64,000 bases of DNA, from assembly GCA_949361645.1 (NCBI GenBank), contig OX442416.1, forward strand, positions 13,315,540 to 13,379,539. The letters run 5' to 3'. The translations under genes were made by a program, and so were the position numbers. This stretch comes from Spongilla lacustris (lineage: Eukaryota > Porifera > Demospongiae > Spongillida > Spongillidae). Shown piece after piece: positions 11,601-21,366 of this stretch; positions within the stretch are counted from its first letter, which is position 1, and every line of letters begins with the position of its first letter. The notes beneath the pieces were generated by a model. That model searched no databases. It saw only the letters and a list, made by a program, of their open reading frames with translations, and was not told the DNA's origin.

Positions 11601-11971
11601 GGGTGATGATGTAATCCCTTGTACACACAGCCAGCCTGAAATGCTCCATGTACAATTGCCAGACCACGCCCATATCCCCATGTGACTTCACCCAGGAGCA
11701 GTACTGCCTCTCCCTGGTGGCCTCCCTGGGTCCCTGAAGACCCAGCACTGCACCTCCATCTACTTCTTGGGGGCCAATGGGACCCTCCTTCCCTCCACTG
11801 GGGGCTGCTTCATAAATGCCCCTGGCCCTGGGCCTGTGTGTGTGCTGCAGTCCACACACCACTATGAGCAGTACTATGTGTGCCTGTGTACTGGGGACTT
11901 CTGCAACAGTCCTGACTCCATCACTGTACCTGTGGTGGAAAATGTGACAGTACCTTCTGCATCGCCTTCAC
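8690..11971 (+). CDS. Receptor ectodomain: three activin-type three-finger modules and two EGF modules
   Basis: Five exons: 8690-9059, 9186-9491, 11133-11246, 11334-11462 and 11631-11971, all joined by phase-1 GT-AG introns. Exon 1 starts with a signal peptide ([17 protein letters not shown]). It continues as a Cys-rich module ending CCCTGELCN, and exon 2 as one ending CCCHGDKCN. This is the CCxxxxCN signature of TGF-beta/activin receptor ectodomains. Exon 3 is an EGF-like module (CGSVGT to CVCPTGYLL). Exon 4 is a calcium-binding EGF ([16 protein letters not shown]). Exon 5 is a third three-finger module ending CLCTGDFCN. One base is missing in exon 5 near 11730-11737, so the module needs a -1/+2 shift; its length is not 3n as the other modules require. 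No transmembrane or intact kinase exon follows. A broken BMPR2-like kinase exon at 21367 could be its remnant. It is either a pseudogene, a sequencing error in one base, or a shortened soluble form. Confidence 0.7.
9492..10413. other. First part of a 1.64-kb receptor intron, nothing recognised
   Basis: This AT-rich sequence has no open frame of note. It leads into a short foldback MITE and then the pyrimidine minisatellite that ends at the next acceptor. Confidence 0.5.
10414..10612. repeat. Foldback MITE copy, family shared with 56995-57225
   Basis: The word GTGGTATATAGGATTTGA followed by GGCAATGGTGGTG recurs, slightly diverged, at about 57020. In each copy a reverse-complement version (ATCCTCTATACCACCAA here) closes the element after about 200 bp. 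It therefore has a hairpin structure and no coding capacity. Confidence 0.55.
10814..11132 (+). repeat. Polypyrimidine minisatellite ending at a splice acceptor
   Basis: Units of 11-12 bp, CTTTCCCTCCT or CTTTCCCTTCT, are repeated about 28 times. The array ends in CTCTTCTCCAG, the acceptor of the first EGF exon, so it doubles as that intron's polypyrimidine tract. The strand is a pure mirror-type purine/pyrimidine run able to form triplex DNA. Long open frames across it in all frames are artefacts of composition. Confidence 0.85.
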
Positions 11972-12056
11972 GTATGTGTGTGTGTGTGCGCATGCATGTT
12001 TGTACATTTTGTATGCCACGTTTATAACATCGTATGTGTAAAATAAAATATACAAG

Positions 12057-12265
12057 CGTAGGTGTGTTATGTGTACATGTACATGTGTAGGTGTGTTATG
12101 TGTACATGCACATGTGTAGGTGTGTTATGTGTACATGCACATGTGTAGGTGTGTTATGTGTACATGTGTAGGTGTGTTATGTGTACATGTACATGTGTAG
12201 GTGTGTTATGTGTACATGTGTAGGTGTGTTATGTGCACATGTGTAGGTGTGTTATGTGTACATCT
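12057..12265 (+). repeat. GT-rich minisatellite
   Basis: Units of about 24-30 bp are built on GTAGGTGTGTTATGTGTACATG, with variable TGTACATG extensions, repeated about eight times downstream of the last ectodomain exon. Confidence 0.8.
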
Positions 12266-12929
12266 GTGTATAATAATCTATTTACTATTTTATCATATAC
12301 ACCACAGCCCTATACCAAAAAATCCATTGCGACTAGAATCACCATGGCCTCATTAAAATGAAGAGAGTTGTATCTTGTTCATTGTAGTTGGGACTATACA
12401 TGTACCATATGCGCACTCTTCATATCGCAATCCTTAATAACATGCAGCCAATTTATATATGGATATCGTAAGGGAGTGGGGTAGCTTTAGGATGAAAACA
12501 CCAAGCACAGACAAATTCTCAAGATGGTATGCCGCATCGTAAACTACACACTATTAGACGTACAGAAACACCATTCAGATGCAGCCATACTTTTTTTTTC
12601 ATCACGCAATAAATGGTTTTGCTTCAAGTTGTAATGAATAATTTGGCTTCAGTTACTTTGTTCGGTCACATAGCCTAGATGGAACACCACAGACACCAGG
12701 TCCAGAAATGTTGCAGAGTCTATGGAAGCCTTTTGGTGGCTACAGAGAAGAAAAGGAGGGCATTCTATCTATGTTCAGAGTTACCATAAGTATACACCAT
12801 GCCATTTGGTGCTTGTGATGTGTATGAGCAGTACCTTAAGTGTAGTTATAAGTGTAAACAGAATTATTAAGGAGAACCAACAGACTGGCATTAGTGTAGT
12901 ACAGTAAATAGAAGGGAAAGTGTAACAAA
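12266..12929. other. No gene seen
   Basis: This is AT-rich non-coding DNA. I looked for a transmembrane or kinase N-lobe exon continuing the receptor and found none. Confidence 0.4.
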
Positions 12930-13490
12930 AAGGGAGAATGGGAGGGAGAAGGAGAGTGAGGGGGAGGGAGGGGAGGAGACAAAAGGGAGAGGATGGGATA
13001 GGAGGGGAGGGAGGAGGGAGGGAAGGGAGGAGATAGGAGGGATAGGAAAGGGAGGAGAGGGGATGGAGGGATGAGGTGAGGGAAGGGAGGAGAGAGGAGG
13101 GGAGGGAAGAGGGATAGGAAAGGGAGGGAGGAGAGAGGAGGGAGAGGGGAAGGAGGAGAGGGAGGGAGGAGAGGGGAGGGAGGAGAGGGGAGGGAGGGGA
13201 GGGAGGAGAGGGGAGGGAGGAGAGGGGAGGGAGGAGAGGGGAGGGAGGAGAGGGGAGGGAGGAGAGGGGAGGGAGGAGAGGGGAGGGAGGAGAGGGGAGG
13301 AGGTGAGTTAGGGAGGAGAGGGGAAGGAGGAGAGAAGAGGGATGGAGGGGAGGGAAAAGAGGGATGGAGGAGAGGGGAGGGAGAGGGAAAGGAGAGGGAG
13401 GAGAGGGAGGAGGGAAGGGGGAAAGGAGAGGAAGGAGGAGAGGGAGGAGGGAAGGGGAGGGAGGAGAAGGGAGGGAGTAGAGGGGAGTAG
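12930..13490 (+). repeat. Purine-rich minisatellite (GGGAGGAGAG)
   Basis: It is degenerate at its left edge and becomes a regular 16-bp unit, GGAGGGAGGAGAGGGG, between about 13150 and 13290. One strand is almost pure purine, so triplex or G-quadruplex formation is possible. Open frames on either strand are compositional. Confidence 0.85.
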
Positions 13491-13659
13491 AAGTGAAGCT
13501 ACTACTAATGGCTTCACATTTATTAAGTTAAAATTGTCCTAAGTCCATTTCCACTTAGAATGCTGAGAACAGGAACAGCTGGAGGACCAATGGATTGGGG
13601 TCAGCATAGTAGTCACTTCCTTCCCACAAATGTGGGTAGGCACACCTGAGATGTGTACC

Positions 13660-14575
13660 GGGGGATGCAGTCTCAATGATGGAGACACTAAGATGAGGGT
13701 TGTCTGACGCATGAGGCTGCTTGATGAGGCTAGTACATTGATCCAGTCCTTTGGGAGAGAAGACTGAGCCAGTGTCTGAGGCCCAGACTCATATGTCCTG
13801 TACAGCACTGCTCAACCTAAGGCTAATTATGGTGATGCAAGCCATCCCACACACCATACATATTGCTCACTTCTCTTGGGCACCACCACCTGTGTACAAT
13901 GTCTGTACACTGTGGTCTACAGGAGCAGTCTAGTTGATTGAATTTATATATCTATAACAATGGGCAAGGTGGATGGGTGCATGCAGGCTTTGGTCTCCTA
14001 GGTTAACAGGGGGTAGAGTCTATCCTGACTATCCATGCCCACACAGAGAACTTGTCAATGTCCACAACAAGGTCCACACCCTGTATTGTTCAAGAGCACA
14101 GGCTATCCATTACACCCCAGATTGTGGAAGCAACTCCACCGCCAAACAAAGTAACAAAATCGTGGATAGGCATTCTATCCCTTTCAAACTATCATATGAC
14201 ATGTGTGTACACACATGTACTATTAATAGTTACCACGGCTCAAACCACAGTATACTTTACACACGTATACCAGCGCGAAGAAAAAGTATGGCTACAGTTC
14301 CATACTATATGTTATAAGTACCTCCTGTCTCCTTTTGTTCTGTGCTTCCACTTGGGGAGCAGAATTTGTCTGCGTGGTCGAAAAAGTACGTTGAAGTCGA
14401 TGGGTTCGTCAAAAAATGGCCGCTTGTAGGAAGCAGTGGAGAGAAAACTAGTCCATGTGACATTGGCTATGGCCTTTAATAGGCGACAAGTTCAAACATG
14501 TTAACACGTAGTGCAAAGTTTGTAAGGTTGTTGGTTGTCAAGGGTAGTTGCTAAGGCATTACACCACTATGGTCG
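13660..14575 (+). repeat. Dispersed repeat, copy 1
   Basis: This segment matches 29330-30000 in the opposite orientation. Both share TCTCAATGATGGAGACACTA, a CCTGACTATCCATGCCC region, AAAAAGTATGGCTACAGTTCC, and AAACATGTTAACACGTAGTG. Frames read across it share the peptide RRKSMATVPYYML or QRKSMATVPYYML in both copies. That is a consequence of DNA similarity and I do not take it as a gene. The family could be the 3' part of a retroelement; no diagnostic domain is visible. Confidence 0.65.
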
Positions 14576-15428
14576 CATAACCACTGGAGAGGGCTTGTTA
14601 TGAAGAGCAACTTCGGAACTATGTCGCTATGGGTCCTGCTTGTTGAACTGAGTTTCTGTTTTGATACTAGTCGATGAAATGTTGTAAATTAATTATATGA
14701 AACTGATATTGTATATTTGCTATTTATAGTTGTTATGGCTGGTACATGCATTTTCTCCGCAAGCAGGACCCCACACGTATTAATGTAACCACTGCCTGAA
14801 GTTTTCATCGGACTGTTAATGAGAAAAAGTGCGGTTTAAACCTTCGCCTTTTTAGACAACTATTGTGATGTTCATTATTCACCATTTCATGCGGCTGCAT
14901 ATCACGTGAAATATTTTCGCGGTAGCGGGTACTCTTGCAGCTGTGACGCATATATGCGTACCTGTGGGTAAAATCAACTCAACATCCGTTTATTCATTGG
15001 ACATGTGAGCATCAACATTATCGATCTACAAGTTTGCTTTACATTTCCTGTCCGTTGTTTACACGCAGACCAGTTAAGAACAACCAACCAGCTGGGTGTA
15101 CAGTTCTGCTGTGCATACAGAGTAGTACAGGTCTGTTATGCATATGCTGTCTTGCTCTGTTGTGTATTGAATAGTGTCTGTAAGGGGGAAGAACATAGAG
15201 CATTTCAACAGATCCTTTACAATGCATACGACATGCAGTAAAATATTACATGTACTATACATGTGTGTAAATATAGGTGCAAATATTAGGTGGATCTAAG
15301 TATTGTGGTGTTCAGTCTGTCTTACGTATAAATCTCTCTTTTAAAAAGGGGATCAAAGATAGGCACATGGCACCAATTAATGCAAATGCATTTTCTATAC
15401 ACACAAATGTAACCTTCCAACCAAGGGC
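14576..15428. other. No gene seen
   Basis: This is mixed non-coding DNA with overlapping short open frames on both strands at 15005-15262 and no motifs. Confidence 0.4.
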
Positions 15429-15900
15429 ACTGCACTATGTACACACACCAAGTTCACACAAGGCACACACCATGTACACACTCCAAGTTCACACAAGGTA
15501 CACAACATGTACACACACGATGTACACACAAGGCACTGCACTATGTACACACTCCAAGGTCACACAAGGCACACACCATGTACACACACCAAGTTCACAC
15601 AAGGCACACACCATGTACACACACCATGTACACACAAGGCACAGCACTATGTACACACTCCAAGTTCACACAAGGCACACAACATGTACACACACCATGT
15701 ACACACAAGGCACTGCACTATGTACACACTCCAAGGTCACACAAGGCACACACCATGTACACACTCCAAGTTCACACAAGGCACACAACATGTACACACA
15801 CCAAGTTCACACAAGGCACACAACATGTACACACACCAAGTTCACACAAGGCACTGCACTATGTACACACACCAAGTTCACACAAGGCACTGCACTATGT
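15429..15900 (+). repeat. 35-bp minisatellite, left half
   Basis: Units run CATGTACACACACCAAGTTC then ACACAAGGCACACA, with a second type ending GGCACTGCACTATGTAC. The array continues at 17186 after an inserted element. Long open frames in three frames reflect a unit that lacks stops. Confidence 0.9.
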
Positions 15901-17185
15901 CAGGGTTCGTACAGATCCTTTAGTGATTAATTTCAAAACTTTTCCATAATTATTCACAAATGTTTCCAAGACCCACTCCTTCATGCAAATAGTGGAATTA
16001 TGTTTTAAACACAATATCTGAAAGATATATTACAAGACTAGTAACTATTTGCTTAGAGTTCAGTTCCATTTCGATGGTTTTTATCTCTGTTTCTTTCTCA
16101 TTGCCTGGTCTTCTCATTGCATTTGATTGCGATATGTATGCAACCTTTGATGAGGCCTCTGCTTTCTCAGCAAACTCATCAGCAGATATTTGTAATGCTT
16201 CCTTGGTCTGCTCCACCTGAATCTTCTTGGTTGAAGCTGTTCAACCTCTGCCAAGCACAACTGACACTTTATACTCTTTGACTTTCTTCTTTCTTGAATG
16301 AAGCTGCTCCAAATACAGTGCGTTCCTCAACACTACGGAAGTCAACTATACTTATAGTTGTGCTCACTTTAAGGCTAAAGCAAGATGCTTATGTTTTGCT
16401 CCCTCAGCATAACTAAGAATTAGAGCTGCATTGCTCATCAATTTGATCGATTCGTGGCAAACTTTACATAATGCTACATGTCTTTACCATCCCTGCAAAC
16501 CCAATCCTTAAGATCATCTTCTGTTAGCCAAGCATAATTAAAAGAACACACCCCAGGCATTCTAGTCGCACGCTTGCAAGTTCTGCATTATCTAGGAAAA
16601 ATATGGTAATTACCATTTCACGGGACAGTTGCAAAACGCAACGTAGTTGCATGCGCGAGTAACGTAACTAATCTAACTTAGCATGGAACAATGTGTTACA
16701 CTCGTGTGTGCGTGTGAGAACTCGTGTTTTTGTGTGCATGTCGGTGCTGACTAGTGTACAGGTGATCGACTCGCAATTTGCATCCCTATTCTCGGCCCCA
16801 GACCCTGATTGCCTCAGTTGCGGATGGATTAGCAGTGATGTAATCTGGTCTACCTACCCCCACCCCCAAGTACTTCGTAGTCGGTACTGAACATTCAAAC
16901 ATACATTAGTTTATTTATTTCATATCCCTACACATACGTACGTACTAATCACTAGTAGTCATACCTGCATACTTTCTTTTCTCGAAAAACAACTTGCACT
17001 CTAAATAAAGCCAGTAACGAACAAATGCGCATGCGCAGCTTTTTATCGATCGGAAGTGGCATTTGTCAAAACTATCCCAAAATATGTTTACCGATAAACA
17101 GATTACAAAACTTTTCCGGGCCCTTGAAAACATCAAAACGATTAGTACAAACTTTTCCAGGAATCCAAAACCTGTACGAACCCTG
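15901..17185. mobile_element. hAT-like element inserted inside the 35-bp minisatellite
   Basis: The left end is CAGGGTTCGTACAG; the right end in reverse complement is also CAGGGTTCGTACAG. CTATGT is duplicated outside both ends (15895-15900 and 17186-17191), giving a 1285-bp insert with a 6-bp duplication. Sub-terminal AAACTTTTCC words recur at both ends. A minus-strand open frame at 15998-16216 (EALQISADEFAEKAEASSKV, then SNAMRRPGNEKE) is acidic and helical and may be a remnant of an element-encoded protein; its family is unknown to me. No transposase core is visible, so the copy is non-autonomous. Confidence 0.75.
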
Positions 17186-17975
17186 CTATGTACACACACC
17201 AAGTTCACACAAGGCACACACCATGTACACACACAAAGTTCACACAAGGCACACACCATGTACACACACCAAGTTCACACAGGGCACACAACATGTACAC
17301 ACACCAAGTTCACACAAGGCACACAACATGTACACACACCAAGTTCACACAAGGCACACACCATGTACACACACCAAGTTCACACAAGGCACTGCACTAT
17401 GTACACACACCAAGTTCACACAAGGCACACACCATGTACACACACCAAGTTCACACAAGGCACACCAAAATGTACACACACCAAGTTCACACAAGGCACA
17501 CAACATGTACACACACCAAGTTCACACAAGGCACACACCATGTACACACACCAAGTTCACACAAAGGCACACAACATGTACACATACCAAGTTCACACAA
17601 GGCACACACCATGTATTCACACCAAGTTCACACAAGGCACTGCACTATGTACACACACCAAGTTCACACAAGGCACACAACATGTACATGTACACACACC
17701 AAGTTCACACAAGGCACTGCACTATGTACACACACCAAGTTCACACAAGGCACTGCACTATGTACACACACCAAGTTCACACAAGGCACTGCACTATGTA
17801 CACACACCAAGTTCACACAAGGCACACAACATGTACATGTACACACACCAAGTTCACACAAGGCACTGCATGTACACACACCAAGTTCACACAAGGCACT
17901 GCACTATGTACACACACCAAGTTCACACAAGGCACTGCACTATGTACACACACCAAGTTCACACAAGGCACACAG
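17186..17975 (+). repeat. 35-bp minisatellite, right half
   Basis: This continues the array interrupted at 15900, with the same CACCAAGTTCACACAAGGCA core repeated about 22 times. Some units carry an extra TGTACA. The reading frames across it are not genes. Confidence 0.9.
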
Positions 17976-18266
17976 AAGCAGGCAATGTAGAGATGTAGGG
18001 GTGGGGTTGGTGTCTCCTAGGGGCTGCTTACTCCTTACACACAAGCAGACACACACACTATGTACACACAAGACAGACAGCATCTTTAAAAACCACACTT
18101 CTGCACAATCCACGAGGATAAAATAATTCTCTAACACTTATTCTAACTCCAAAGTACTCACTTTATCATAAAACTACAACAGCCTTACCTCTCCACTGGA
18201 TAAACCTCGCTGACAATGGGCATAGGGACCCGATGTACAGTTGCGCCGTCATTTCCCCCCATTTCC

Positions 18267-18594
18267 TTAGGTGGCTCTAAAACGAATTATCCATTTTGAA
18301 TCGTACAATGGCAGTGCCGCAAAAAACACTCTTCTGCATAATCCGCGTACACAATAAGACTGCCTAACCCTTAGTTCAACTCCCAGGTACTTACTCTGTA
18401 AAGAAGCAACAACAGTTTTCGTCATTCCGCTTGACAGCGTCCATATCAACCACGGCGCCTGTAACAAACCAATTGATCCAAGCACTAGTTGCCTTTTCTA
18501 TATCCTGCAAACGATCGGTTGGCATTAGCGTGTAGCGTATCCACTGTTGAGGCCGATTTTGAAAACAGCTCCATTCAAAACTCCTTCTGTTCAA
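18267..18594 (-). CDS. Small two-exon protein with a WWE-like region
   Basis: Exon 1 is 18594-18395, starting with MNRRSFEWSCF and ending phase 2 at donor GTAAGT. Exon 2 is 18333-18267, after acceptor ATGCAG. The joined frame is 88 codons. The pattern FEWSCF, then QQWIRYTLM, then LQDIEKA, then GAVVDMDAVKRN resembles a WWE domain (Trp, Trp-x-x-Tyr, Ile-Glu, Val-Asp-Met). WWE domains bind poly-ADP-ribose-type ligands and link to ubiquitin or PARP systems. The match is by eye and partial. Further exons downstream on the minus strand are possible (an open stretch with a GTAAGG donor at about 18199), and a weak tandem duplicate of exon-2-like sequence lies near 18090. Upstream DNA is GC-rich with a CRE palindrome. 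Confidence 0.35.
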
Positions 18595-18658
18595 AAGTTG
18601 TCACACGATAGCTATTTACTCGTCGCTGGTGCATGGTAGTTAAACTGCTATACCTTGA

Positions 18659-18666
18659 TGACGTCA
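18659..18666. promoter_or_regulatory. CRE/ATF palindrome TGACGTCA
   Basis: A perfect TGACGTCA lies 65 bp upstream of the minus-strand start at 18594, within CpG-rich DNA (GCGCGCGCC follows). It is the consensus site for CREB/ATF dimers. One 8-bp site can occur by chance; its position at a likely promoter gives it some weight. Confidence 0.4.
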
Positions 18667-18768
18667 TGCGCGCGCCGCGTAATTAATGATAAATGAACGG
18701 TGCCAGCCCTTAAGTAAGTAGGGCTGTGACACACAAAGTGATCATATTAATAGTCTATTGCATCTATG

Positions 18769-18945
18769 TCAGCAGTAACTGGCAATGATCTTGCAAGGAT
18801 AGGCTATATAGGAAAAAATGTTGCATGCCTCTTCACCCCAGGCTCCATAGGTTTTATTTGCTAGTGGAATGCACTGCCAAGCAAGCTCTGAACACTTTGT
18901 GTCATTGTTTTCATGTTTTATGTGATTCTGCAACTTTTGCAGCCA
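18769..18945 (-). pseudogene. R2-like LINE C-terminal fragment
   Basis: The minus strand reads NDTKCSELAWQCIPL then YGAWGEEACNIFS. It aligns with NDAKCSELGWSCIPI then YGCWGTEAMQMLS of the longer LINE end at 24776-25593. Only the last part of the ORF2-like protein is present, with frame decay on both sides. Confidence 0.7.
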
Positions 18946-20183
18946 CACCAGCAGAAACCTCCACTTTGGAAACAACTTTGGGACTTAGTGGTGATGTTAC
19001 TGTGATGTCAATGGCATCAGTATCTATAATTCCGCAGCTGGACACTAGAATGTGTAAGTGTGTTATGTGGACATGTGTATATTATGTGTACACGTGTACA
19101 TGTATGTTAACCCTTTGAACGCCAAGGGCATATTTATATACATATTCCATGCTCATGACTTTGTACTACATGTTCATGTGTCATGTGATTATGATTTTAA
19201 GTAATGTATTGATCATAAACCCTGTTAAGAGATACATGTGCACATACATGTATGTAACCTTATTATAAGTAGAATTTTGGTAACTTCCCTCTTCTAAGTA
19301 CTACTGATGCTTCTAAGTCAGTAGGAATTTGTAACCCACTTAAATAAAGTGCAGCAGAGAGTTTCCAGATAATTACTACTGATGTGCACTACAAATTCCT
19401 GTTATTTGTACGTGATACATTAGAGAAATCATTGGAATTCTTGTGCACGTTTGTTGATGGGAGAGGAAAGTTACAAGCTCTGCGATTATGGGAAATTGCC
19501 CATTGTGCATTTTCCATCACACTAGAGGGCCAATAGGGGAATTAGCATCCATGCGTCAGGCCTCAGGAACAAGCAGCCATGCATCAAACTCCTCTGCTCC
19601 CACAGCTACTTCTGACGTTAAACTGCATATATATATAAATATGCCCTTGGCATTCAAAGGGTTAAGTGTACATAATAATATGTAAGCGTGTTATGTGTAC
19701 ACGTATAAGTGTGTTATGTGTAGATCAGTGTGTAAGTGTAAGTGTGTTATTCAGCCAGCAGATCTAGGGCCAAGAAGGTGTGGGTGGAGAGCCTAGAGAG
19801 GAAGTCCAAGGACATAGAGCTGATGATCAGCATGCTGCAGCAGGAGTTGATCATGTTGCGCTCAGAGGTGCAACAGCTCAAGTCCATCCTCATGGCTCAC
19901 AAGGACTGCCCTCTCATAGTCCACCAAACTGCCATCTCCAAACCATGTATGAGCTCCTAAGGTGTATGGACATATCATTAACGTGTGTGCCTGTATGTGT
20001 GTGGTGGTGATGTGTGGTGCAGGTGTGCCCACCCTTACCAATGAATTGTTGTCCAGCTTCTCAAGCCTCTCCACCCTCACCACCAGCCCTGTGCCCTCAG
20101 AATGGAGTGAGGTCCCCAACATCAATCTCATGATGAATACTCCAACTGGGGCTAGGGATGAATCAGCACAGGTTACCCCTTGA
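18943..20183 (+). CDS. ATF2/ATF7/CREB5-like bZIP exons, basic region incomplete
   Basis: Three phase-1 exons: 18943-19053 (Thr/Ser-rich, TPAETSTLETTLGLSG), 19755-19946 and 20023-20183 (stop at 20181). Exon 2 carries SRSRAKKVWVESLERK, a leucine zipper (LMISMLQQELIMLRSEVQQL) and LLMAHKDCPL-type text (read here as ILMAHKDCPL). In ATF2 the zipper is followed by LLAHKDCPV, so the family call is firm. The last exon is Ser/Thr-rich (LLSSFSSLSTLTTS). The first exon does not supply the expected RNRAAA half of the basic region. Relative to ATF2 (SRCRQKRKVW), one residue is missing between SRSR and KVW. The protein as joined should dimerise but bind DNA poorly. Either an upstream exon lies elsewhere, or this is a partial duplicate. 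A piggyBac-like MITE sits in its first intron. Confidence 0.6.
19111..19661. mobile_element. piggyBac-like MITE with TTAA duplication
   Basis: The left end CCCTTTGAACGCCAAGGGC, followed by ATATTTATATA, is matched by the right end, which reads CCCTTTGAATGCCAAGGGC in reverse complement. TTAA lies immediately outside both ends (19107-19110, 19662-19665). Length is 551 bp and I see no transposase. TTAA duplication with CCCTTTG ends is typical of piggyBac-type elements. Confidence 0.8.
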
Positions 20184-20355
20184 GGTAGCCTAAGACTGGA
20201 GATGGCTTCTGATAGTGAACAGTGAACTCTTTGCACACACACACACAATCATGTAAACACATGTCCCACAGCAACATTACTTGTGTAAATTCATGCAATT
20301 ACTGAGTTTAGGTCTTCATCCTCGTCGACAGTGTGTGTGAAGGAATCTTGCAGGA

Positions 20356-21115
20356 GGGTCAAATCCACTATCAGTAAATCACTTGTTTGCATCACATTTT
20401 CAGATCTTGATGCAACTTCTCATATTTGTTTGCCTTGATATGGATGTTAATTGTGCCTATTAATAACTTTAATGGTTTGCAAAATATATCTTCCTGAATA
20501 TTTACCAAAAATTGCAACTTGGAGGGCTCATATCTGTGCCACTACAGTGCAGATGCTGTTAGAATTAGGTATCAAATTGAAGCTCAGTATGTACTCTTAG
20601 CAAAACTGACTGGTGTAAATCATTTTTCAGGGTGGTAAAAGGGTTAAATATGGAACTCACTTAAAGTGTACTTTATAATTACAAAGAAAGAGGTCACTTG
20701 GTTATTGATACTCAAGGTTTTGATTTCACCATATTGTCGTCATTCATTGTCCCAATGTTCTCCAAATATAAAAAGTTTGAGTATCGGTAACCTCTACAGC
20801 TATAAACCTAAAGTCGCCCATGTTTTTTATTTCACCATCCCACCACAGCTATCCAAACTGTGCCTTATTCGCTGCCGCACTATTGTAGTTATGGTTTATT
20901 GCTAAGAATGAGCTTCAATTTGATGCCTGATGTACCAGCATCTGCACTAGAGTGACAAAGATACGAGCCCTCCAAGTTGCAATTTTCAATTAATCAGGAC
21001 GATATATATTGAGGCATAATTAACATCCATATATTGAGGTAAATAAATATGAGAAGTTGCATCAATATCTGAAGATGTGACGCACAAAAGTGATTGGCTT
21101 ATAGTGGATTGACCC
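20356..21115. mobile_element. Foldback/MITE with about 240-bp inverted arms
   Basis: The left arm starts GGGTCAAATCCACTAT; the right arm in reverse complement starts GGGTCAATCCACTAT. Arms stay alignable through GATGCAACTTCTCATATTT, TTGCAACTTGGAGGGCTC and ATCAAATTGAAGCTCA, with an approximately 280-bp centre. The open frame at 20666-20905 lies in that centre and has no motif. Confidence 0.75.
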
Positions 21116-21366
21116 AGTATTGGGTGATGGCTGCCTGGTATCCAGGGAACTCATAATTGATGCCGATTGGCTGCAACTTCAGTAACAAGAAGATGACCCA
21201 ACTGTCGCTGACTTTGGGTCACACTCCTTGCCTACAAAGGAACTAGATCAATGGCCAACATGTACACAACACATGCAGAGATGGCTACTTTGTGTGTGTG
21301 GTGAGGGTGTGGGGATAAGGGTATGTAAGGTGAGGATGTGTGGTGATGAGGGTGTACTCTTTGCAG

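Noticed and set aside
15277..18126. Three overlapping 300-codon His/Thr-rich frames
   Set aside because: They are translations of a 35-bp tandem repeat in three frames, with no start context or splice support.
8690..20183. One fused gene: activin-type ectodomain spliced to the bZIP exons (all phase 1)
   Set aside because: The phases would allow it, but a secreted ectodomain joined directly to a nuclear bZIP makes no biological sense and no transmembrane segment lies between.
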